Assembly: GCA_008508345.1 (NCBI GenBank)
Contig: QNGE01001329.1
Location: 60,092 to 124,091 of the forward strand
DNA: 64,000 bases
Source of the DNA: Paragonimus westermani
Taxonomy: Eukaryota > Platyhelminthes > Trematoda > Plagiorchiida > Troglotrematidae
Direction of reading: 5' to 3'
A program made the translations under genes and the position numbers. Of this stretch, positions 42,001-54,000 are shown piece by piece; the stretch's first letter is position 1; each line of letters starts with the position of its first letter. The notes under the pieces were generated by a model. The model saw nothing but the letters and a program-made list of their open reading frames with translations, did not search any database and was not told the DNA's origin.

Positions 42001-45000
42001 CAGATGTCTACCCCGTGTTGTGAACAGATGTGCAGTGTGTATGTATAAAACACGTTGTCTTTCTTCAAAGTTGTATGGTCCAAGCGATACGGTGCTGGAA
42101 TGTAGAAGCTATGATGATAGTGAATCAACAATGACCATCCACATTCACGGTTACTCGTCAACAATGAATCTTGATCAATACTAGCAAACGGTTGCTTAAT
42201 AAACGTATGCTATCAGATAGATGTCAATTGATAAAGTGAATAAACGGCCAATCATAGGTTGATTATCCGCATGTACTTAGTTGTGGCATAGTACTCCCAT
42301 GATACATTCAATGTAGAAACGGTACTAGTCGACCAAACAGTACTAATTGCAGTTTGATACGGTGGTGACTAGAAACCCTGATTCCGTCTGAACCACCGAA
42401 TTGAGACGGTCAGGAGACCGATGAGAGTAGTCCGAAATGTATCTAGTGAATATTCTGGGAAATAGAAGTTACCGAAAAATAGGCTGAAATTAGGTTGGTG
42501 TGAGCTAAACGCCGTACGGCTACTTTATTGTGGCAGACCAGTCGGTCGACCATTTTCCTTGAAAGAATCATTAGACGGGACGTCAGTCACAGGATTCGTC
42601 TGAACAGGAAATCCCCATTTAACCGTCGGAACGTAACAATCCAAATCCTCCAATATCTCTGCCTGGAGTGACTGACACGACAAGCATACCAGCATGTTTA
42701 CCAAATCATGTTAACTTCGATTTCGTGGTTGACAGTGTTGAACGTAACGCTCGAACATACTAACGTAATTCGTATTAGATCTGATGCGGACCTTCTCGTA
42801 CAGAAAATAACGTTTTGAAGGTTGGATAAAACATGTGATTTCAACTGAAATCTGAAAGCCACATCTACAAATGAAAATAGGTATTGGGTCTCACTTTAAT
42901 AAAAATGCGCAAACCAAACACCATTTGGAAACGATTTTGATTTCATATTTATAGAAGATAATCCGGTCGTATCAAATCCGAAATCATCTGAACAGTGTTC
43001 GGTTGAATCACAAGAGTTTATATTACAGCTGTAGTAAACGCATTCACCACTTAGCAGTTTTAGAAAAAAATCCTTGGGCACATTACTCATTTTCGAAGAG
43101 GACTGACTGCAAGACTAAGTTGAATGGAAAACCGGTAGGGCCACGTGTAAGTAGCTGTTATTCTATATCAGTCCACACGTTCAACAGCCAGTTGATGGCC
43201 AAAAATGTATGGTTTGAGAACAACGCGGAATGTTTTTGAAACGGTAAAAAACGACAGTCGACTGTAATTAATTTGTCGATTAGACACGTCAGTTATATTG
43301 CTTACAATACAGCAGCATAGCATAGATTACATATAGCACACGAGTGCTCCTACAACAAAAACACAGATAACTACCCTAACACTCTCCACTGTCCTTCTGC
43401 ATTAAATCAACTCGAAAGGACGAATTGGATGATCTCCATGAATCTCATATGCACTCATATATGTTTACTGTTAATTCAATCGAACAACCGGTTAAAATCA
43501 AAATGGCTCAAAGGAACCATAGGCATTCTATTTATCTAACAAGGCACATACTTTAGAGTGATCTGGCAATGTGATTTGACCACCTCTTCAACGTTCACCT
43601 CTGGCTCTGTCTGAGCCAATTCGATTCCAGTACCTGAATTTTCAACGTGAGTAATGGAAGAGATTTAGAGAGACTTAGTTCAGATGACCAAGATTAAAGC
43701 TGAAACTTGTTGGCTGTAATATCACGCTTTAACTGAACTTTCGAATAATGAAAAGAATAATATCAGATACATTTCACGCCATTCTGGTTTAATAGCCGAA
43801 GTTGAATTTGAAAACGAGAAAAAACAGGCAATGTTTCTATCAAACCAAAAGGTTAGTGAACTTGAAGATGTTCCTTTGTTGACGGCTATGTACATTTTGT
43901 AGCAAGACAGTGATACAACCGTCTATTGTAACACACTAATTTATGATCAACGTTTCTGGTCAAACGTAGAGTTACCTACTGATCATGATGAGCTACAGAC
44001 ATTGTATACGACTGACGTATGTACAGTAGAGCGTATATCGAGAGCTGTGGGTACAGAAAAACGTTTCATTACACCTGTACTTCTTCTGCGATGAACAGCA
44101 CACGGGAGTTAATGAATACCTTAATTATTTTTTGTCTCACAGTATGATTTGGAACTGATGTGCACACTGTTATGTCCATAAAAAGTGGTACACGATTTAC
44201 AGCTAATCAACCACACACAATGCTATCATATTTTCGTTGGATTATGTGTTGGGTTATACCAATTGTGAAACCGTATGTAACATCATTGACTGACTGCACA
44301 TTTTCAGTAAGCTCACAATACTACATGCATGCTTATTTCAGGGACGGGTACACGCATAAGTTTGTTAGCAATCATTCTCACAAGTTTTCGTATTGACATG
44401 TTTGCCGAGCTTGGCATTTAGGTTGCAAACGTTTCATCACCAAGCGAGGTGACATCATCAGTGCGTGAGTGTTTCAAAATTATACGCTGAAACACTCACG
44501 CACTGGTGATGTCACCTCGCTTGGTGATGAAACGTTTGCAACCTAAATGCCAAGCTCGGCAAACATATCAATACCAAAACCATCAACCCGAGCTACGAAC
44601 AACGCCATCACTGTTCCCAACCATTCCCACAAGTATTTGGGATCATGTGAGTCACGGACTGTTACTCGTTAAGGGTCGTGATACACACGCCTGTCCCCCG
44701 ACTTTATTCTGCACTTCTCGCAATTACACTCAACCAGTGTGACACATTATCCTCAAAGCGCCGCTTACTTAAATGGACATACATGAACACTATTAATCAA
44801 GTGGAAATCGGGGGAACAATGACCGCAATTATCACCAATCCGTTTTTACCCCTTTCCGCGATCCCGTGACCTTTATGAGAATGGTTTATCCTCACCCAAA
44901 CCCAGTCAACAGAGGAGAACACCCATCCAACAGTTCAAACGCGCAAGCGTTCTGCTCCACCCCTCGCTGGTTTGGTTATGATGATCGTTGTGATGACTTA

Positions 45001-48000
45001 CAGGCCATATAACCATATAACGTTGACATACACGTTGGTGGGACAGGGCTTATAGAAGTGTGTTGAGCCACACAATTTAAGTTGCGGAGAAAGTAAATAT
45101 GTGTAGGGTGAACGATATGTTCCTTATGATGAGATTTCCGTCGTGGGAGGGTTGTTTAACATTAACGCGGGAGCCCTATATCGAAGCAGTAGGACTGAAG
45201 AAGATATTCTGGTCACTTTGACGACATTCGGTATAACCACCGTGTGTTGTACCTTTGGTTAGGGGCAGTAAGGATGAAGTCACAAAAACACCGCATACGT
45301 TCGAATGACGAATGTTCGAAAACATGGTAAAAAAAAGCGACCTTTCAATTAATTCGGATTGTTTTGGACTTTGATGCCAGTCTTCCTTCTGTACTAGCTT
45401 CAAGAAGTATAGCGTGACGGTCGTTAACTTTTGAACCAGTTACTATTAGTTAATATGTAAACCAGCCCTGTTGAATTAAAGGCTGAGCTGTATGGAGTGA
45501 TCAACACTCACACGACTGACACACCAACAAATTTGTGTAATTCTTGAAAGGATTACCAAAGATGATTGCATCATGAAAGCTATTGGTTAGAAAGAGCAAT
45601 AAATCAGACTTTGTAAGCAAAATTCCAAATGGGTCAACCAAGCAGTATCGTGGTGATTTCGTAAACAAGAGGATGTGGGGAATATATGCAGGTCTGGTTG
45701 TTTGCTGATAACCTCGCAGCAAGCGAGAGTAGAAATGAAATTCACCTGATTCCATATCTTCACTCGACTTCTCTTCTCCTTCCGAATCACTGAGCTCCTC
45801 TAAAAATGGAAAATATATGTAGACAAAATCAGTTAAATGATCGACTTTGGAAACAGATGACAAATAAACAGAATACCACAAATAAATGGACGGGTGGAGA
45901 GACAAACTGACTGACAAGAATACGTGGAGAGAGAGGATAGGCAGTTCCATTGCACAGCAAACACAGGCAAACAAGCGGAAACGTTAAAGAATAGATTAAT
46001 ATGTGGTCTGGTTAACGAAGAAGAGAATGAAAGGAAAACAGCTGTCATAAATAGATATTTTGACAAGTTGCACAGACAGACGGATAGGCGAAAAGACAAA
46101 TAAAAGTGCAGATAGATAGACAGACAAGCATACAGATGGACAAGACGGACAGACAAGACATATGGATAGGCGAACGGACACATAAACTTGTGAATAATGA
46201 GAAAAATAGTCAAAAAACAAACTGACTGACGAGTAGATAGACATTCAAAGAGACAGACAGATAGACTGACGGACATACAAAAAAATGGACTGACAGACGA
46301 ATAAAAGCAGAATGATTACAGATAAACAAACTAGCAGGTGTATATATGACCAACCGAGAGGGGTTGTAAGGTAGTTTGACAAAAAACGGATGGAACTCTA
46401 GAGAGAAGTGCATTAGAAAAATCAGGCTGACGGTTAATGCGTTATCCACACATAAGTAATGTAGAATGAATGGTTCAAAACAGCCGAAATCGTTTGAAGT
46501 GAGAATTGTGGTGGAAAGACATTTTAACAGACGTCATCTGCGGTGAGAGCACGTGCTGACTGGTGTAGCTCATCAGGTGAGACACAGATTGTCGCTTAAG
46601 TTGTACAAACATACAAAACGCAATAATGAACTGATCTGTCCTTGTCAATTAGTGCTAGGGTTTTACACGAATTTTCCAATTTCCTTTCTGATCCATCGCC
46701 GTACGTGCCAACAGCAATTATTCTCCAGCTGCACAATGCTGCCATACCTGTGTAAAATGCCACAACAGTGTGGCTACTGGTTCATGGGTTGCATTTTCAG
46801 GACCGGAAAATTTGTGTTACTAACCCGAAACCACTCGACAGTTCTTACCTAACAAACATATGAACATGCCGGAATATCTCTCTCTTCGACTTTGCTAAAA
46901 GTTATCCTGAGAACAGTACGATGTATTCCAAGCCGGTTCACTCACTTCTGTTGTCAATAACGCATTGAAATGCTGTATGGAGTTATTACAGGTATAAAAT
47001 GTTTTCGACGAAAGCCTCCCATTGTAAACTTCTGATTATATCGCAGGCTTTTCCGAATTTGCAAGAACATATTCAAAATGTGAACGTTTGTGTTCAATGT
47101 GTGACATTCTATCGTAAATTACGCACTGGAATTTTGAACCAAAAAAACGGAAGGTAGGCAGTTGGAATGGGAAACAACATTGCCTTACAATTTTGTTGGG
47201 TCAAGTGCATCTCAACGTAATCTGTTAACGATAACCCTTATCTCACTGCCCAAAGATAGAGCCAACGCTCAAGGTCCTACCAACTATCATCTGGCCGTTC
47301 TTTGGGATGGTGATAGTGTGATCGAGTAGAAAGAACACATGCTCTGGAGAACTATTATGATTAGCTTCACTTTAAACAAAATTCAAATCAGTGGAGAATT
47401 GGCATTTTATCTGTTCTGTCGAAGAATCGGAAAACCCAAATAACCCATAGAATGCTCTCATTTACACAATCAACATGCGTGAAGAAAGATTACTGGTTTT
47501 TCTCTGATCATACATCTGTTAGTTGTATACCAATCTTCCATCAAGCGATTTTTATCGAAAGCGAACAGCATCCGTGTTTGTGACCTCCGCGTATGACGTG
47601 TTTCGGTTGACAGTGTAGTTTCCAGCGTTAGTGTGAACAATAAATTAATAGGAGCGTCACGTCTTTCACACTGAATGCCTCATGGTCTCCCATCGCATTC
47701 TGACTGCTTGACGCTATGACATGGTAGAAAAAACATGCGCCCGGTGCGGTAACCTACATTTCTACTGTTGCGTTAACTATGTTAACGAGTACCAAGCGTT
47801 GCTTAAAAACATACGACAATGCAGAATTTATACAGATCAAAGCTGTGATCAATAGGCGTCTATCAAGATCATTTCGTTCCGGTGTACATCGTCTAGGCTG
47901 TCCTTGTAAAGTATACCTGGTCTTATTTGTAGAAGGTGAAGGTTGCGAGATTGTCATTTTTTCATGTACGATACGATGTGGCTCGCATCTATACCTAACT

Positions 48001-51000
48001 GCCGGCAGCTGGACATTTTCGAAATGGGACGACCGTATTGGGCCATCTGTTTAAAGTGAATCTTGCACATCAAATATGCCAAGTAGTAACTGATAATTAT
48101 CACTGGAGTATTTTCGAACCAACCCCCCGACAATGGCAACACAGTCTATCCAAATGGGTGCATGCATATCAATGGATACAAAATGAACAAAAAATAGCCG
48201 TGTTTAAAAGAAACGAGCGTTTGCTGTCAACCTGCAGCCTATGTATGTTGGCAATAGGAGAAGGCAAATCGCATACTCAGACAAGATGCGTGTATCTGAG
48301 ATGAATGTAAATCACGACCCTATTACTGAATACAGGTGTGACGAAACATTCTCAAATGCCGAGGGTTTATTCTCCCTAAAGATTTGTGATTCGTGTACAA
48401 ATTGGCAAGCATCAATCACAGCTCCAGAGCAGTCTGCGAGAGGCCTACTGGAAAGGAAGTCATCGCACATTCTGACCTGCAATGTCACCGGCTGGTGATA
48501 AATATGTGATGGGCTGTTCTGTTACTTTCGTGAAATCAACTATACGGCAAATTTGATACTTATAAAACAGAACTAACTAAATTATCAAAATTCAACTGAT
48601 GCGTTTTAGTAGTAACTCTGATGTGCTTCAGTTAGCTAGCGAAACACCAGAGAGAACCACCAATATAGAAGGTCAGAAAAGTGAAATGTGTATAACCAAA
48701 GAAAGCTCAGCGAAGTTGCCTATGATAGTGAACAGTGAAATGTGGTCGAGCATTGGATTGGTAAGAATAGGATTTTACAACAGTTTCATATGACCTACCT
48801 GCTACTTCGATCCATTCCTTATAACCCAAATAATCTTGTTGTTCACGTTTAGCTTGTCTTTCTTTACGAAACAACAACGTGCGATCGATTTTTTCTTTTT
48901 CTTTGCTGAACTCGCTGTGTTGTTTCGAATGGAAAACAGAAGAATGTTTCAGATATGATTCACATGCAGAAACTGTTCAAACAATGTATATTAGCTACAA
49001 AACGGTGTTAACTTACTAAACACATACATCAAAATTGATACCGGTGTGTATCAGGACACTTTCTGAACGTGTACTGCACAGCAAATCACTACGATTTAAG
49101 ATTTGAGCTGTTACACTCGATCTACCCCTCATGCGAAAACTGCTCCTGTTCTACCTAATTGGAAAACAAGAGCGAGCAGCGTAAACTAGCAATAAATTTC
49201 AAATGGTAGAATCGAATGTCAAGGAGACAGACTCATAGGGAACTACACACAACATGAATTTCTGCTCATTTCACGTCGAGTCACATAATCGACGAATATA
49301 ACAAACCAATTCAAGCCCATAAAATCCAGGTAAATATGCCACAGGAAAAAGACTCATTATGATTTGAACCAATGATCATATTTTCAGACAAACAGAACGT
49401 TCCATCATCCTATTCCACTCAATCTGTAGAAGGCGATAACGCCTCTGTTAAGTTAAACGATCGTCGAAGAGCTGACAGTCCAGCGGAGTGAGATCACAAA
49501 CAACCAGATAAGTATAGTCACTCTGATGACGGTGACTGGATACACCACTCAGAAGACAGCGGTCGCACTGGATCATTATAAACATAACACATGACCCACT
49601 TTCAAGCCTATTGGCTCCACGATACATTTTCCCACAGAGGATACCGCTTGTAAACAACGAGTAGAGTAACACCGACCAAACATTAGATAAATTGCTAAGC
49701 CTTAAACTGTTTGTGAATGATCAGCATTTGTTTGATTGGGATAAGCAAACATTACTCACCCGCTTAACACCCCCAATACCAAGTTCATGACAAAAAATGA
49801 TCCAAGTAAGATCAAAGTGACAAAGTAGATCCACGGCCACCAGGAACCGACCGCATCGGAAACCTTGGAAAGAAATGTGACACTTCATTTTAATAAAGCA
49901 CTGGCGTTTTAGTAGACAAAAAAATACAATCGAGTACAAAAGTTTTTCAAACCAGCTCGACTTCTACAGACAACAAAGCAGTACGGAGTACCATAAGCTC
50001 AGAAATTTTCCGCACTGTTCATAAGTTCCTAGCAAATCAGCGGGAATCGAACCAGTCGCTCATGTTAGCTACAACCGTCTCGTTGGCTATTCCGTTACAA
50101 AATCCAGTTTGGGCAAAAGACAGTCGGACACATCTTGCAAATTCCTCAGCTGCCATTAAATCATCTTTGTCACACATGAGGTCACATCACTGACCCAAAT
50201 TCGGTGACGTGATAGGTGTGTAGAACACGTAGGATCCAACGATGACTCAACCTTGACTAGTCGATCGATATGAGTTTAACGCTTGTGATCAATCAATTCT
50301 CTGTTTAAGTGTAGTGTCTCAAATAAACGCACATGCGATAGTGATTGTAAATGCAATGGTTTCACGAAGAATTACGGAAAACGAGTGTACATCAGACCTT
50401 GAATACTAAAACCTGAAGAAAACTAATTTTTAGCCTCATTTTCACAGGTGGTACCATTTAAACTGACATACACTGCAGATGCCTAAAGATAATACAAGTT
50501 GTCTTTATCGCAATGAGACATGCTGACAGGAAGTGAAACAACAAGGCTCAGTGATGAGGCCACACAACTGAGGGGTGCAAAGCGACTTTTACTGTTTTCA
50601 CAGTGTCTTACATACGTCACGTCGGAATCTTCAAATGGCGCCATAAACCTGAGAGCTCAGACCCTGTGGAAAAATTGTTAGGTTTTGACCAATCTTTTAG
50701 TGATTTGTAAATCTGTTTCGATCGTGAATGCATTTTTTTGGTGATCCATCGTTTGACAAGAAAACTGTCGTGATGACACAATCCATTAGGGAAAGGTATT
50801 TTTTATCACCCATCTGCAGTCGCCGGCGCATGTCGGTTTCCGGGCCAGCATTGTCTTTCAACCGTTGAGACGGTTACAGGCACGTGTATGAGCAGCCAAG
50901 TGCTATCGATCCTGGACCGTGGTGGCCAAAACACAGCCGATGAGGCTGAGCGACGTATACACCCTCACCCTACTACGCACAACCACTTAATTCGGCTGTG

Positions 51001-54000
51001 GTTTGAACGGTGTTTAGCCCGTTCGCCTACCCAACTCGACGAAGAGGAGTGCCCCTCTGGTAGGACCATTCTGTTGCCAGGCTCACACTTCCAGGACGTG
51101 TGGTATCTTAGCCTTACCAATGTAGCTCAGTGTCTTGGCCCCGTGACCACACTGAGCACCAGCACGGGTCAGGTGATTCAACCGCACAACGGTGGTCCAT
51201 TTTCACCTCGGCAACTGCATTTGGAATTGCAGCGACAACTTGGGTGGTCAAGCAAATAGGAGCCCGTGGGACTGAAACTAGGGGAAATGGGTTCGGGGGC
51301 GAGTCTTCAAACAACACACAGAATACAGCAACCTATGGTCTAACATCCTAATATTAGGGATTTAAGAAGCAGACGTGAAAGAATATGGGTAAGCCAAGTT
51401 TGCGTTTTGGATGAACTGCGACCTGGAATGGCGTTGCATGTTTCCTGTGTCTAAAGAAGAGAGCTAAAAGCTGGAAACAGTAGTGTTCGTAGCTCGCGTT
51501 CACGATTTAGGTATTGGGATATTCGCTGAGCTTGGCATTAAGGTTGCAAGTTCGGCGAACATCCCAATATCCAAACGGAGAGAACACCTATAAACTGACG
51601 TATTCATGCGTTCTGCTACTAACTGCATATCACTAACCAACATGCTAGACATTCCGGACTCGTTACTCGCCTGTATGCTCGTGAAGCCTACCGACATTGC
51701 AATTTAGCGGATTGCCTGTACCGAGACAAATTTGAAATTCATTTCGTCTCCGGAGTAATATATCAAAATTGTTTCCGGAAAAGTGTACGAAACACTACTT
51801 TTCGCTGGCGATCGACGAGCCGTTCGTTCTTCTGAAAAGCATAAGGCATATGTCAACTGTATTCCGAGGAAGCCCGGCATTTAGGGCAAAGCGTTCTCAA
51901 TCTTGTTTGACAGCATGAACTATATGTTCAACACGCTACCGTATCTGGGCGCTCATGAACTGAAAGGTCAGTTGAAAACAAATTGGTAAATCTTAGAGAA
52001 TGTTTAGTGCGTGATGTTCAATTCACAGTAGAACAGAATCCATATCAGTAATCAAAATATGGCTCAGAAAGTTTAATTTCGATCAATTCAACCTGCAGAG
52101 AATACCTAGTCACGGGTTTATTGACTAGAGTTAGCAAAACAGCTATCATATCCCCACTCGAGCATTACTCACAACTGAATGTGGTTGAGCGTCTGCGTAC
52201 ACTAATTCAGTCGCACCTAACGGGAGGCACAGTGAACAATTAATTCACTAAAGCTTGACCGGAGCACAGTTTCGGACCGTGACATAGATACGCACTACTG
52301 ATGCGTTCCGATAAGGGCGAAACTCTAGTATAGTTTTTCTTTTGAGAGGGGTTAGCTGAAAACCCTAAGGGAACACTAGTACTGTGATCAGTTGCGAATA
52401 ATGTTCAGCCCATATTGCAACCCTAAAACATTGATTCAGTCACTATCGGTGAGTTGGTAATCAACCAGTACATGTGCAAAGGTGCAGTGAATTGTGGGTA
52501 ACAGCCGTAGACTTTTTTTTCAGTCAAGAGTCAGGCATTCCATGGTACTTGCACCGTGCATTGTTGTTCAAAATTGTACGTTCTGTAAGAATTGCGGATA
52601 GACAGACAGGAGCGTGCAGCACAAATTGGCACTGAAACGAATCATAATCAACTGGAGAAGAAGAAGGGAGATTATTGCGAATTAGTCAGTTTCCAACGGG
52701 CCCAACTATGAAATGAATGCCTGCACTTATCAAACGGTTCACATTTCGTCCAAACTTGAAATGGTTTGGGGAAAATTGTTCTAGAGTAAGTGGACTGCAG
52801 TTTCGCAGGCAGATGTGGATTCTATAGCATGAAGTGAACAGCTTCTTTGATGTTGCGGACAGCTCTGAAAGAAACAAACATCTGCTCCCCATTGGAATGA
52901 TTTATTCATCCTGATATTCATACACAGCTTGCTCACACACTGTGTATTTGTTAATGCATGACCATCAAAATTACCAAAGGCTGCTGATTAAATTCTACCA
53001 GAATAATAGAAACGCTTCTTACGTAATAGCCTGTGCTTGTCCAACCTTCCATCGTGACACACACGAACACCGTCAGCATGGAGAGCAGAAAGTTGTCAAA
53101 GCTCACGATACCGTCCTGAGGACCAGAGTACCGATCAGATTCCAAATCCAAACACACGTAGTTCGGACCGAGTTCATCACATTTGAAACCCATCTGAGAA
53201 GTTTCATTTGTGCACGGCCGAGGATTAGGCATCATTTCGGCTACAGATTAGTAAGGGAAACAAAAGAAAATTGCATATAATTAAAGAAAATTGAGCACCA
53301 GGTAAACGCTTAGTTCTAAATGAAGTACTTCAAACATACAACGACCACATGGATTGACGGAAAATTAAGAATGACTTCGCAAAGTGATTAGTCAGTACGA
53401 CCCAAGGAGACCATATGCAGACGAAAGGTTCGGCGAACTTGTTAGTTGATTGTTTCCGAGCCAAATGACATCGATTGGTTTGCACTTGATATGATGCAGA
53501 ACGGCTGACCTCTTAGATGACAATGTATGCCGCGAACCATCACTGTCATATATTGTCTATATACATACAATATGTATATAGCGTAGACATATAGCGAATG
53601 TCACAGTCTCACCTATAAAGTTACCGACGTGTAAGACTATGCAGAAACCTAGAAAAACCTGAACGATCACCGAATTAACCATCCCCTTAGTCAAAAAAAC
53701 ACTCGCTTAAATAAGCATGAGTATGAAAAAGAGAAGCAGGTAACCTGTTAATTTCACTAAAAGCAGATTGTGCTCGGAAAATCATTCATCGTTTGAACAT
53801 ACTGAGGACCAAACTGATACAGACGTTTGTTTTACCCTCGAAATATTCAGACGCGATTGAATGCCTCATGTGATAGTTGTATGTTTGCCTGTAAAGATGA
53901 GTAGATCGATCGATTGGTTAATTAACTGATTGCTAAATTGGGTTATTGGTTGATTGGTTTGGCGACTGACTGACTGACTGATTATCAGACTGGAGTTTTG

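Larger units (their letters stand above)
49864..53022 (-). other. cav1: Cav1 intron 5 with several repeats
   Basis: About 3.2 kb. It holds a tRNA-like block near 50,041-50,095, a GC-richer open stretch at 50,820-51,320 and a hairpin at 51,512-51,569, each listed separately. Confidence 0.8.

Noticed and set aside
45833..46276. 147-codon minus-strand ORF rich in Ser, Val, Cys and Leu
   Set aside because: A translation of the degenerate GACA/GATA tract, not a gene.
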